This document shows, in pieces, positions 51,742 through 60,011 of a DNA stretch of 64,000 bases (the stretch's first letter is position 1; each line of letters begins with the position of its first letter). The translations under genes and the position numbers were made by a program. This DNA comes from JAMDEO01 sp963775295. GTDB lineage: Bacteria; Actinomycetota; Thermoleophilia; RBG-16-64-13. Where the stretch lies: the NCBI GenBank assembly GCA_963775295.1, contig CAVZIK010000006.1, positions 2,294,001-2,358,000 on the forward strand, read 5' to 3'. The notes under the pieces are model-generated. The model saw only the letters and a program-made list of their open reading frames with translations. It was not told the origin of the DNA and ran no database searches.

Positions 51742-52356
51742 ATGGAGTTGCCGGATCGTCAGCAGCGAATTCTACGGTTCATCGAGGAGACGGTCGCCAG
51801 CCAGGGGTATCCCCCTACAGTCAGGGAGATAGGCTTGGCCGTTGGGCTGTGCTCGCCAGCGTCGGTGCAGGCCCACCTAGGGTCGCTGGAGAGCAAAGGA
51901 CTCATAAGACGGGGGTCTGCCAAGCGCCGGGCGCTGGAGATAGTCAAACCGTCGGGCAAGTCAGCCGGCTTCAACGGATCGGCTCGTACGAAGATCCCTT
52001 TGGTCGGCCGGGTAGCCGCGGGGGCACCCTTGCTCGCCATGGAAAGCGCCGACGAGGTCATCGACTTCCCGGACTTCCTCGGTGAGCCCGACGGTTGTTT
52101 TGCGCTGCGGGTTACCGGTAGTTCCATGATAAACGCGGGAATACTCCACGGTGACGTCGTGGTTGTGAAGCGACAGGAGACCGCCGAAGATGGCGATATC
52201 GTGGTTGCCATGCTGGACGATGAAGCCACGCTCAAGCGCTTCTTCCGAGAGGCTGATCAAGTGCGTCTTCAGCCGGAGAATGACGCTATGAAGCCCATCT
52301 TCACCCGCGATCCCCGTATCGTGGGCAGGGTGACTGGTGTCTTGAGGAGACTTTGA
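51742..52356 (+). CDS. lexA: SOS repressor LexA
   Basis: Represses DNA-damage genes and cleaves itself when RecA is active. 204 residues. N-terminal winged helix (LPDRQQRILRFIEETVASQGYPPTVREIGLAVGL...ASVQAHLGSLESKGLIRR), linker, then the S24 peptidase domain: cleavage site A93-G94 in GRVAAGAPLLA, catalytic S128 in TGSSMINAG and K165 in EATLKRFF. The product should bind the boxes at 51674 and, probably, at uvrC. Followed with a 1-nt overlap by a zinc-ribbon gene. Confidence 0.97.
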   Translation: MELPDRQQRILRFIEETVASQGYPPTVREIGLAVGLCSPASVQAHLGSLESKGLIRRGSAKRRALEIVKPSGKSAGFNGSARTKIPLVGRVAAGAPLLAMESADEVIDFPDFLGEPDGCFALRVTGSSMINAGILHGDVVVVKRQETAEDGDIVVAMLDDEATLKRFFREADQVRLQPENDAMKPIFTRDPRIVGRVTGVLRRL

Positions 52357-52616
52357 TGGCCGGGCCTCACGACGAGACTGCGGTTTCCTCGCTCGCGGAG
52401 TACGTGTTATCGCTTATGATGGGCAGCAGATGTTTCTGCTGTGGAAGACCGCTGAACACGGCGGAAGCCGACGGCTCGCAGGGGCAGTACGAGGCAAGCG
52501 TCCAGAGATTGACATGTCCGCATTGCGGTAGTGAAGTGGCCGACTTTCCGAGATCATCGGCGGCGCAGGCGGGAGACGGCGCGACTTTCGCGGGAGCCCA
52601 GAAGACTGCGGCGTGA
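52356..52616 (+). CDS. Small zinc-ribbon protein, function unknown
   Basis: 86 residues from ATG 52356, which overlaps the lexA TGA by one base; GAGGAG precedes it. Two cysteine knuckles, CFCCGRPL near residue 27 and CPHCGSEV near 56, predict one bound zinc. The rest is low-complexity Ala/Gly. Coupling to lexA suggests SOS-controlled expression, but the function is not known. Confidence 0.6.
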   Translation: MAGPHDETAVSSLAEYVLSLMMGSRCFCCGRPLNTAEADGSQGQYEASVQRLTCPHCGSEVADFPRSSAAQAGDGATFAGAQKTAA

Positions 52617-52641
52617 GGGCCCAAAGGCCGGGAAAGATAAA

Positions 52642-52716
52642 TGGCTCCTCGGGCAGGACTCGAACCTGCAACACCCTGGTTAACAGCCAAGTGCTCTACC
52701 ATTGAGCTACCGAGGA
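52642..52716 (-). tRNA. tRNA-Asn (anticodon GTT)
   Basis: 75 nt on the minus strand including an encoded CCA: acceptor TCCTCGG/CCGAGGA, D-arm GCTCAATGGTAGAGC, anticodon stem CTTGG/CCAGG around CTGTTAA (anticodon GTT), T-arm GCAGGTTCGAGTCCTGC, discriminator G, CCA. It is the only one of the four tRNA genes here with a genomic CCA. Confidence 0.96.
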
Positions 52717-52731
52717 GCGAAGACCTCGCGT

Positions 52732-52760
52732 AGTATAGGCGAAGGCTTGGCTTGGTGCAA
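52732..52760 (-). promoter_or_regulatory. Promoter of tRNA-Asn
   Basis: On the minus strand TTGCAC (52755-52760), 17-nt spacer, TATACT (52732-52737). Same -35 hexamer and spacing as the tRNA-Ala promoter. Confidence 0.75.
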
Positions 52761-52769
52761 ATGCACTAA
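52752..52769. promoter_or_regulatory. Inverted repeat overlapping the tRNA-Asn -35
   Basis: TTGGTGCA-AA-TGCACTAA, an 18-bp near-perfect palindrome between tRNA-Asn and the mutase gene. It covers the tRNA-Asn -35 and could be an operator for either gene; no binding protein is known. Confidence 0.35.
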
Positions 52770-52804
52770 CATCGCGAAATCGACTCACTTGACCGGAGGT
52801 TGTT

Positions 52805-54214
52805 GTGGATCCTGACGCCTCACATCTCGAAAGTTTCAAGGCGTACGACGTCCGTGGGCGCGTCCCCGACCAACTGAACGAGGAGATGGCGGAACTCATC
52901 GGAGCTGCGTACGCCGACTTCGTCAGGCCGAAGCGTGTGGTGGTGGGCCACGACATCCGTCTTACCAGTCCTTCGTTGTCCGAGGCGCTGTGTAAGGGAC
53001 TCCAGAGGTCTGGGGTTGACGTCGTCGATATTGGTCAGGTCGGCACCGAGGAGGTCTATTTCGCCACGTTCGCGCTTGAACTCGGCGGCGGCGTGATGGT
53101 GACTGCCAGCCACAACCCCAAAGACTACAACGGCATGAAGTTCACTCGGGAGCAGGCGAGGCCTATCAGCGCCGATACCGGGCTTCTAGACATCGAACGT
53201 TCGGTGATCGCAGAACTGGCCAAGGGCGGCGCGAGGAGGGGCTCCACGCGGTCAGGGCCTGCCCAAGGGAAGGTCGAGCGGGTCGACAATCGCGGTCGCT
53301 ACGTGGAGCATCTCCTCACGTACGTCGATGTGCGGAAACTCAAGCCGCTGAAGATCGTGGTCAACTCCGGGAACGGTGGGGCGGGCGCCGTGATCGATTA
53401 TCTAGAGAGCTATCTGCCGTTCGAGTTCATCAAGCTCAACCATGAGCCCGACGGCTTCTTCCCGAATGGAGTGCCCAATCCGTTGCTTCCAGAGAATAGA
53501 GCCGCAACGACGAATGCAGTGATCTCCGCGAAGGCCGATCTTGGCATTGCCTGGGACGGCGATTTCGATCGCTGCTTCTTCTTCGATGAGCACGGTGAGT
53601 TCATCGAAGGGTACTATCTAGTCGGTTTGCTGGCCCAACACGCCTTGAGGCGCCATCCCGGCGCGAATATCGTGCACGACCCCAGGCTGGTTTGGAACAC
53701 TCTGGAGATGGTCGAAGCCGCTGGCGGCGTTCCCGTTCTTTGCAAGAGCGGGCATGCGTTTATCAAGGAAAAGATGCGAAACGTCGACGCGGCTTACGGC
53801 GGCGAGATGTCGGCCCACCAGTACTTCAAGGAGTTCTCCTATTGCGACAGCGGCATGATTCCGTGGCTACAGATTACTGAAGCCATCAGTGTCGAAGGTG
53901 TTCCGTTGTCCGCCTTGGTTGGGGAAAGGATCGCCCGGTACCCCGTGAGCGGCGAGATCAATCTTACTATCGCCGATCCGGGCGCCGCGCTAGAGGCCGT
54001 CAGAGAGGCCTACGCCGAGGCGGCGCTCTCGGTCGACGAAACCGACGGGCTTAGCATCGAGTATCCCCGCTGGCGATTCAACGTGCGCATGTCCAACACG
54101 GAGCCTGTGGTGCGAGTGAATGTAGAGACTCGTGCCGACGCCGAGCTGCTGGGCAAGAAGACATCAGAGGTAATAGAGATCCTTAAGGCGGCGGGGAGCA
54201 AGGGGGCAGGGTGA
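52805..54214 (+). CDS. Phosphomannomutase/phosphoglucomutase
   Basis: Alpha-D-phosphohexomutase moving phosphate between C1 and C6 of mannose or glucose, feeding polysaccharide and nucleotide-sugar synthesis. 469 residues, GTG start after GGAGG. Four domains: FKAYDVRGRVPDQLNEEMA at the N terminus, active-site phosphoserine in TASHNPKDYNGMKF, metal loop DGDFDRCFF, sugar-specificity loop near CDSGMIPWLQITEA, and the phosphate-binding loop RMSNTEPVVRVNVE at the end. The substrate (Man or Glc) cannot be told from sequence. Overlaps nadE by 4 nt. Confidence 0.92.
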   Translation: MDPDASHLESFKAYDVRGRVPDQLNEEMAELIGAAYADFVRPKRVVVGHDIRLTSPSLSEALCKGLQRSGVDVVDIGQVGTEEVYFATFALELGGGVMVTASHNPKDYNGMKFTREQARPISADTGLLDIERSVIAELAKGGARRGSTRSGPAQGKVERVDNRGRYVEHLLTYVDVRKLKPLKIVVNSGNGGAGAVIDYLESYLPFEFIKLNHEPDGFFPNGVPNPLLPENRAATTNAVISAKADLGIAWDGDFDRCFFFDEHGEFIEGYYLVGLLAQHALRRHPGANIVHDPRLVWNTLEMVEAAGGVPVLCKSGHAFIKEKMRNVDAAYGGEMSAHQYFKEFSYCDSGMIPWLQITEAISVEGVPLSALVGERIARYPVSGEINLTIADPGAALEAVREAYAEAALSVDETDGLSIEYPRWRFNVRMSNTEPVVRVNVETRADAELLGKKTSEVIEILKAAGSKGAG

Positions 54215-55935
54215 GGCTCGCCCTTGCGCAGGTCAATCCCACAGTCGGCGACCTCTCCGGCAACAGCGCCCTGATAGTCCAACGCGCGCGGGAGGCCAGG
54301 GAAGCGGGCGCGGAGCTGGTGGTGTTCCCGGAATTGGTGATCTCCGGTTATCCTCCCGAAGACCTCCTGCTCAAAGGGCATTTCCTTCTTCAATGTAGGG
54401 AAGCTTTGGAGAAGGCGGCACGCTCTTTCAGCGATGTCGTCGGTCTTGTGGGGGTACCGTTGTCGGAGCGAGGAGCTGTCTACAACGCCGTGGGAGTGCT
54501 CGCAGATGGGAAGGTCCTCGGTTTCTACCGCAAGATCTGCCTGCCCAACTATGCCGTCTTCGACGAGAAGCGCTACTTCCAAACAGGCGACCACCTGTGC
54601 GTCTTACAAATCGGAGAGGCGCGTCTCGCCGTGAACGTGTGTGAGGACATCTGGGTGGATGACGGCCCCACTGCGGCCTCGGCTCTGGGCGGAGCGGCCC
54701 ACGCCATTGTGAACCTGTCCATGTCGCCCTACCATCTGGGCAAGGGTAGGGAGAGGGAGACCATGCTGTCGCGTCGGGCCACACAGGCGGGGGCGTACGT
54801 CTGCTACGTCAATGGTGTGGGTGGTCAAGACGAACTGGTATTCGACGGCCAGAGTCTGGCGTTTGACCCTTCGGGTAGGCTTGTGGCGAGGGCGCCCCAG
54901 TTCACCGAAGAACTGTTGATCGTCGACCTCGACCTTGAGAGTTCTGCCACGCCACGCTGGGCGGCAGATTCTCGCGGCCCATGGTCCGTCGAGGTTATCC
55001 CGGTCCCTGAGCCGCGGCGTCAGCCCGAGCCCGAACGCGAGAGGTTTTCGCTGAATGCGTCGGAGCTGATTGGACCCACCCTGTCGACTGAGGCCGAGGT
55101 GTACGAAGCCCTGTGCCTCGGCGTGCGCGATTATGTCGACAAGAATGGGTTCCGCCAGGTCGTTATAGGGTTGAGCGGAGGCATCGACTCGGCCCTCACA
55201 GCCTGCATCGCGAGGGACGCGTTGGGCAAAGAGCAGGTCACCGTGGTGTCCATGCCTTCGCGCTTCTCTAGCGAGGGGACCAAGAACGACGCTCGCGAGA
55301 CGGCCGAGCGGCTGGGGGTCGAGTTTCACGAGATCCCAATCGAATCTCTCTTCCATGCGTATCTGGAGAGTCTCGATCCTTATTTCGCGAATTCGCAGCC
55401 GGGCGTGGCCGAACAGAATATACAGGCGCGCATCAGGGGTAACCTGCTCATGGCGCTCTCCAACAAGTTCGGCTGGCTCGTCCTTACCACGGGCAACAAG
55501 AGCGAAATGGCGGTTGGGTACGCCACGCTCTATGGAGATATGGCGGGAGGATTCGGCGTACTCAAGGACGTTCCCAAGACAATGGTCTATCGGCTTTCGG
55601 GCTATCGGAACGCTATCGGCGAAGACTCTGGGCCCATCCCCGCATCCACCATCCATCGGGCGCCTTCCGCGGAGCTTGCCGCCAACCAGACCGACCAGGA
55701 CACACTGCCCCCCTATGACATCTTGGACCGCATCATCGAAGCGTACGTCGTGAACGACAAGAGTGTCGACGAGATCGTGGAAAGCGGGGTGGATCGGCAA
55801 GAGGTCGAACGCGTGGTGGGCATGATCGACGGAAATGAATACAAGCGGCGACAGTCCCCGCCGGGCGTCAGGATCACACCCAAAGCCTTCGGAAAGGATC
55901 GAAGGCTTCCCATGACGAACAGGTACCGAGGATAG
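54211..55935 (+). CDS. nadE: Glutamine-dependent NAD+ synthetase
   Basis: Amidates deamido-NAD to NAD using glutamine. 574 residues, GTG start within the mutase stop (GTGA). N-terminal nitrilase/glutaminase domain with the Glu-Lys-Cys triad in VFPELVISGYPPEDLL, YRKICLPNYAVFDEKRYF and NVCEDIWVDDGP; C-terminal ATP-pyrophosphatase domain with GLSGGIDSALTACIA, TTGNKSEMAVGYATLYGDMAGGF and the end KRRQSPPGVRITPKAFGKDRRLPMTNRY. Normal fused type. Confidence 0.96.
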   Translation: MRLALAQVNPTVGDLSGNSALIVQRAREAREAGAELVVFPELVISGYPPEDLLLKGHFLLQCREALEKAARSFSDVVGLVGVPLSERGAVYNAVGVLADGKVLGFYRKICLPNYAVFDEKRYFQTGDHLCVLQIGEARLAVNVCEDIWVDDGPTAASALGGAAHAIVNLSMSPYHLGKGRERETMLSRRATQAGAYVCYVNGVGGQDELVFDGQSLAFDPSGRLVARAPQFTEELLIVDLDLESSATPRWAADSRGPWSVEVIPVPEPRRQPEPERERFSLNASELIGPTLSTEAEVYEALCLGVRDYVDKNGFRQVVIGLSGGIDSALTACIARDALGKEQVTVVSMPSRFSSEGTKNDARETAERLGVEFHEIPIESLFHAYLESLDPYFANSQPGVAEQNIQARIRGNLLMALSNKFGWLVLTTGNKSEMAVGYATLYGDMAGGFGVLKDVPKTMVYRLSGYRNAIGEDSGPIPASTIHRAPSAELAANQTDQDTLPPYDILDRIIEAYVVNDKSVDEIVESGVDRQEVERVVGMIDGNEYKRRQSPPGVRITPKAFGKDRRLPMTNRYRG

Positions 55936-55986
55936 CGGCCATCACGTGGGCGCCGATATCTTCGGTTCCGCATTGAGGACATAGAT

Positions 55987-57156
55987 TTGAGCGACTACAT
56001 CATCAACGAAGGCGCTTCCGCCAACACCGTGGGGCTCGTGGAGCTACAGTCGGTCAGATTCGACTCGCTCGCGCTCGACTCCGGTCTTACTCTGGCTCCG
56101 CTCACCATAGCCTACGAGACCTACGGGCGTCTGAACGAGCGGCGGGACAACGCCATCCTCGTCCTTCATGCTTTGTCCGGTGACGCCCACGCTGCCGGTT
56201 ACTACGAGGGAGAGGACCGGCCCGGTTGGTGGGAGACCATGATCGGTCCGGGAAAGGGTTTCGACACCGATCGCTATTTCGTCATCTCTTCGAACGTTAT
56301 CGGCGGCTGCAAGGGCAGCACGGGCCCGAATAGCAAGAACCCTGCCACGGGCAGGGAATACGGGCTCGACTTCCCCCTGGTCACGGTGGGGGATATGGTG
56401 CGGGCTCAGAAGCTCCTCGTGGAACGTCTGGGCATCGAACGGCTTCTCTGTGTCTGCGGCGGTTCCATGGGAGGGATGCAGGCCCTGCAGTGGGTCGTCG
56501 CCTATCCCGAGGCGGTCTCTTCATGCATCGCCATCGCGGCCACGCCCAAGCATTCTCCAATGCAGATAGCGTTCAACGAGGTGGGCAGGCAGGCCATCAT
56601 GGGTGATGCCAACTGGAACGGCGGCCACTACTACCAGGGGGATCCTCCCGACGCCGGCCTTTCAGTCGCAAGGATGATCGGTCACATCACATATCTGTCC
56701 GACGAATCCATGCACGAGCGCTTCGGCAGGCGCCTCCGCGACAAGAAGGCCCTTGGCTACGACTTCACCCTGGACTTCGAGGTAGAAAGCTATCTCCGCC
56801 ATCAGGGGGAGATGTTCACACGCCGTTTCGACGCCAACACCTACTTGTACATCACCAAGGCGCTCGACTATTTCGATCTCACCGACGAGAAGGGCGTTCT
56901 GGTAGAGACGTTCCGTGATCTTCCTCCGGACTTGCGGTTTCTCGTGATCGCTTTTAGCAGCGACTGGCTGTATCCGCCCTACCAGTCTAAGGAGATCGTC
57001 CGTGCCCTCAAGGGGAACGGCGTGGACTGCTCTTATCTGGAGATGAGGTCGTCCTTCGGCCATGACGCGTTTCTCTTGGAAAACAAAGACATGAGCCGCG
57101 TGATATGGCATTTCATGGAGTCTACCGCCCATTTAAGAGGAGTCAGACTTGGCTAG
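55987..57156 (+). CDS. metX: Homoserine O-acyltransferase (MetX)
   Basis: Activates homoserine for methionine synthesis by acetyl (or in some MetX, succinyl) transfer. 389 residues of alpha/beta-hydrolase fold; TTG start 55987. Nucleophile Ser in CGGSMGGMQALQWV, conserved HALSGDAHAAG and NVIGGCKGSTGPNS, catalytic Asp in AFSSDWLYPP and His in SSFGHDAFLLE. Overlaps metW by 8 nt; the metX-metW pair is a known arrangement, often with succinyl-specific MetX. Confidence 0.94.
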   Translation: MSDYIINEGASANTVGLVELQSVRFDSLALDSGLTLAPLTIAYETYGRLNERRDNAILVLHALSGDAHAAGYYEGEDRPGWWETMIGPGKGFDTDRYFVISSNVIGGCKGSTGPNSKNPATGREYGLDFPLVTVGDMVRAQKLLVERLGIERLLCVCGGSMGGMQALQWVVAYPEAVSSCIAIAATPKHSPMQIAFNEVGRQAIMGDANWNGGHYYQGDPPDAGLSVARMIGHITYLSDESMHERFGRRLRDKKALGYDFTLDFEVESYLRHQGEMFTRRFDANTYLYITKALDYFDLTDEKGVLVETFRDLPPDLRFLVIAFSSDWLYPPYQSKEIVRALKGNGVDCSYLEMRSSFGHDAFLLENKDMSRVIWHFMESTAHLRGVRLG

Positions 57157-57793
57157 CGGCGTGGCCCGAAATGCAGACGGAGTCCGCTGGGATCATCTTT
57201 TCATCGTCGAACAGGTGCCGCCAGCATCACGGGTGCTCGACCTGGGTTGCGGTCGGGGGACGCTTCTCAAAATGCTGGCGGACCGCAAAGGTGTGCGAGG
57301 CACCGGCATCGAGATCGTGGAGGAAAAGGTCTACGAGGCCGTGACCAAAGGCGTAACCGTCTACCACGGGGACTTCAACGAGGGACTTTCGTACTACCCG
57401 GACAACAGCTTCGACTACGTGATCCTGAGTCAGACCTTGCAGGAGGCTCTGCAGACGGTACCGACGCTGTTCGAAGCGCTCCGTGTGGGCCGCTATGTGG
57501 TCGCCAGCTTTCCCAACTTCGGGCATTGGCGGTCGCGCTTTCAATTGCTGGTAACCGGAAAGGCGCCCGTCACAAGATCTCTGCCCTACCAGTGGTACGA
57601 CACGCCCAACGTTCACTCCCTCACCATTAAGGACTTCCGTCGCTTCGCCAGGGAGCAGGGCATCGAGATCGTGCGGGAGTTCTTCGTGGGAGAGAAAGGG
57701 AGGTTGCGCTTCTGGCCGAACCTTCGTGCGTCGTACGGTGTCTTCGTTCTCGAGAGTCTCACTCCCCGGCTCGGGGAGTCTAAGGTAGAATGA
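57149..57793 (+). CDS. metW: Methionine biosynthesis protein MetW
   Basis: SAM-methyltransferase-fold protein that works with MetX; in some bacteria both are needed for homoserine acyltransferase activity. 214 residues, TTG start overlapping metX. SAM-binding VLDLGCGRGTLLKML, the acidic GTGIEIVEEKV, GDFNEGLSYYPDNSFDYVILSQTLQ and SFPNFGHWRSRFQLL are family motifs; PYQWYDTPNVHSLTIKDF follows. The -10 of tRNA-Ile lies in its last codons. Confidence 0.93.
   Translation: MASGVARNADGVRWDHLFIVEQVPPASRVLDLGCGRGTLLKMLADRKGVRGTGIEIVEEKVYEAVTKGVTVYHGDFNEGLSYYPDNSFDYVILSQTLQEALQTVPTLFEALRVGRYVVASFPNFGHWRSRFQLLVTGKAPVTRSLPYQWYDTPNVHSLTIKDFRRFAREQGIEIVREFFVGEKGRLRFWPNLRASYGVFVLESLTPRLGESKVE
57786..57791 (+). 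promoter_or_regulatory. -10 of tRNA-Ile
   Basis: TAGAAT inside the end of metW, 12 nt before the mature tRNA. No clear -35; read-through from metW may also supply transcript. Confidence 0.45.
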
Positions 57794-57803
57794 CGTCTCG
57801 TCC

Positions 57804-57877
57804 GGGCCCATAGCTCAGTTGGTTAGAGCTGCCGACTCATAATCGGCCGGTCGCAGGTTCGAGTCCTGCTGGGCCCA
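57804..57877 (+). tRNA. tRNA-Ile2 (anticodon CAT, lysidine type) or elongator Met
   Basis: 74 nt: acceptor GGGCCCA/TGGGCCC, D-arm GCTCAGTTGGTTAGAGC, anticodon stem GCCGA/TCGGC around CTCATAA (anticodon CAT), T-arm GCAGGTTCGAGTCCTGC, discriminator A, CCA not encoded. The loop CTCATAA and the CCGGTCG variable region resemble tRNA-Ile2, whose C34 is changed to lysidine by TilS, more than elongator or initiator Met. The CAT identity is certain; Ile rather than Met is probable. Confidence 0.85.
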
Positions 57878-58360
57878 CTCACCAGCCTTGGTAGCCTGGG
57901 CGTTTTGGTTCCGAGGCCATCATGCCGTCACCCCGAGATGGCATAAGCCACCACACTCAAGCTAGACGTGATACGCCGCTAGTGCGCAGCATGCCGCGAG
58001 ACGTGAACCTATTCGCACCTGGAATACTTAGCGGCAGGCATGAAACATTGGGACGAAATGCGGCTTTGACATCCGCGCCTGGGTATGATCACATTTGCCT
58101 CAGCGTTCGAGCAATCGGGGGGGGTACCCGGATGGCACTGGCTAATGACGGCCTGCATTTCCCGCGTGAGTTCACGTCGTCCGCGGAGAGGGTCCATAGG
58201 GCTGACACGGCCCCCAATCCCCAAGTGATTGCGAAGAGGACCGCGAGCCTTCTTTCCTTCTTCCGCGTTGTCCGACTCAGAAAAAGCGTAGCCGAAATGC
58301 GCGCCAGTAGGTGCTCGGCGACGCGGTCTTTCCCGGGGAGACAGTGGGGACGGACCAACC
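57878..58360 (+). other. 480-nt stretch without a recognised gene
   Basis: Largest non-coding gap of the window. It has a 148-codon open frame (57922-58368) of low-complexity, Arg/Ser-rich composition with no ribosome site, judged not real. TTGACA at 58066 and TATGAT at 58084 are only 12 nt apart, so not a normal promoter pair. The livG transcript probably starts somewhere here. No tRNA, riboswitch or known RNA was recognised. Confidence 0.5.
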
Positions 58361-59215
58361 GTGGCTAAGATGACCTCTGAGGCCGAGAAGGGCGTAAGCA
58401 AGACCGGCAAAGCGAACATCATCCGAATTGAAGACGTCTCGCTGAGTTTTGGAGGGGTCAACGCGCTTTCAGACGTCACTTTGGATGTCCGAAGTGACGA
58501 GATCCTGGCCATCATCGGACCCAACGGTGCGGGGAAGACCGCTCTCTTCAATTGCATCAGTGGCTTCTACAAGCCGCAAAAGGGCGAGATCTATTTCCAG
58601 GGAACCAAGATCACCCGTCAGAGGCCGGACAGACTGGCGCGGATGGGTATAGCCCGCACCTTCCAGAATATCGAGCTATACACCGGGCTCAGCACCCAGG
58701 ACAACATCATGGCGGCCCGTCATGTCTTCATGAAGCAGAACTTCGTGGACGGAGCCATCTACTACGGCCGATCTCGTCGAGAAGAGATCAGACACCGTCA
58801 GACCGTTGAAGAGATTATCGATTTCTTGGAGATACAGTCCATTCGCAAGCAGGTAGTCGGTGCGTTGCCGTACGGTCTGCGCAAGAGAGTGGAACTCGGC
58901 CGAGCACTTGCCTTGGAACCCAAAGTGCTCCTTTTGGACGAGCCGATGGCGGGCATGAACTTGGAAGAAAAGGAAGACATTGCCCGCTTCATCATCGATG
59001 TCTACGAAGGTCAGGGGGATACCTATCCGGACACTCCCATACTGAGGGACGGCATCCGCAGCATCATCATGGTCGAGCATGACATGGGTGTGGTGATGGA
59101 TCTCGCGGACCGGATTGGCGTCTTGAACTTCGGACGGAAGATCGCTGAAGGCAAGCCCGAAGAGATCAAGTCTAACCCCGAAGTCATCAAGGCCTACTTG
59201 GGAGCGCAGGCATAA
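58361..59215 (+). CDS. livG: Branched-chain-type ABC transporter ATP-binding protein (LivG)
   Basis: ATPase of a HAAT-family importer, 284 residues; start GTG 58361 or ATG 58370. Walker A GPNGAGKTALFNCISG, IARTFQNIELYTGLSTQDN, signature variant LPYGLRKRVELGRAL (not LSGGQ), Walker B VLLLDEPMAGMN, H-loop VEHDMGVVM. Between Walker B and the H-loop lies an insertion of about 15 residues (EGQGDTYPDTPILRDGIR). LPYG signatures of this kind are typical of Liv clusters that carry an acyl-CoA synthetase. LivF follows after 1 nt. Confidence 0.92.
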   Translation: MAKMTSEAEKGVSKTGKANIIRIEDVSLSFGGVNALSDVTLDVRSDEILAIIGPNGAGKTALFNCISGFYKPQKGEIYFQGTKITRQRPDRLARMGIARTFQNIELYTGLSTQDNIMAARHVFMKQNFVDGAIYYGRSRREEIRHRQTVEEIIDFLEIQSIRKQVVGALPYGLRKRVELGRALALEPKVLLLDEPMAGMNLEEKEDIARFIIDVYEGQGDTYPDTPILRDGIRSIIMVEHDMGVVMDLADRIGVLNFGRKIAEGKPEEIKSNPEVIKAYLGAQA

Positions 59216-59216
59216 G

Positions 59217-60011
59217 ATGCTGAAGGTCAACAACATCGAAGTGTCTTATCTGGGTGTCATACGTGTCCTGCACGGTATCTCTCTGGAAGTGGGTGATGGA
59301 CAGATCGTGGCTTTGATCGGGGCCAACGGCGGAGGCAAGACCACCACCCTCAAATCGATATCGGGGCTTTTGAAGACCGAACAGGGGCAGATAACCAGCG
59401 GGGACATCACTTTCGCCGACAAACGGCTCGAGCGCTATGGTCCCGAGGATATCGCCAGAATGGGCGTTAGCCAGGTCATGGAGGGCCGGCGGACCCTGGA
59501 GCATCTGAGCGTGGAGGAGAACCTGCAGGTAGGGGCATACCGGCGCAAGGATCGAGCGGGTGTCAAGAGAGACATGGAAATGGTCTTCGACTACTTCCCC
59601 AGGATCCGCGACTACCGCAAACGGGTAAGCGGTTATCTCTCGGGGGGCGAACAGCAGATGATGGTGATCGGACGGGCCCTGATGGCCGATCCGCGTCTAA
59701 TGTTGCTGGACGAGCCCTCGCTTGGTCTGGCACCTATGGTCGTTGCGGAGATCTACGAGATTATCCAGAAGATCAACCAGGATCGCGGCGTCTCTATGCT
59801 CGTAGTCGAACAGAACGTTAAAGCTGCGCTTGGCATAGCGGATTACGGTTACGTGATGGAGAACGGAAGGATCGTTCTGAACGGGCCGGCTAAGAAGCTT
59901 ACGGACAACGAGGATGTGAAGGAATTCTATATGGGCATCTCGTCCAGCGGCTCTCTGAAGAACTACCGCGAGGTCAAGCATTACCGCCGGCGAAAGAGAT
60001 GGCTCTCTTGA
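59217..60011 (+). CDS. livF: Branched-chain-type ABC transporter ATP-binding protein (LivF)
   Basis: Second ATPase, 264 residues. Walker A GANGGGKTTTLKSISGL, GVSQVMEGRRTLEHLSVEENLQ, signature LSGGEQQMMVIGRAL, Walker B LMLLDEPSLGLAP, H-loop VEQNVKAAL. A basic tail (EVKHYRRRKRWLS) extends past the usual end and overlaps the next gene by 13 nt. Confidence 0.93.
   Translation: MLKVNNIEVSYLGVIRVLHGISLEVGDGQIVALIGANGGGKTTTLKSISGLLKTEQGQITSGDITFADKRLERYGPEDIARMGVSQVMEGRRTLEHLSVEENLQVGAYRRKDRAGVKRDMEMVFDYFPRIRDYRKRVSGYLSGGEQQMMVIGRALMADPRLMLLDEPSLGLAPMVVAEIYEIIQKINQDRGVSMLVVEQNVKAALGIADYGYVMENGRIVLNGPAKKLTDNEDVKEFYMGISSSGSLKNYREVKHYRRRKRWLS

Noticed and set aside
54604..55800. 398-codon frame antisense to nadE
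   Set aside because: Entirely inside nadE, whose catalytic motifs are intact; composition is shadow-like.
58066..58089. TTGACA and TATGAT as a livG promoter
   Set aside because: Spacing is 12 nt, far below the 16-18 nt needed.
57922..58368. 148-codon frame before livG
   Set aside because: No ribosome site, low complexity, no motif; kept only as part of the gap description.
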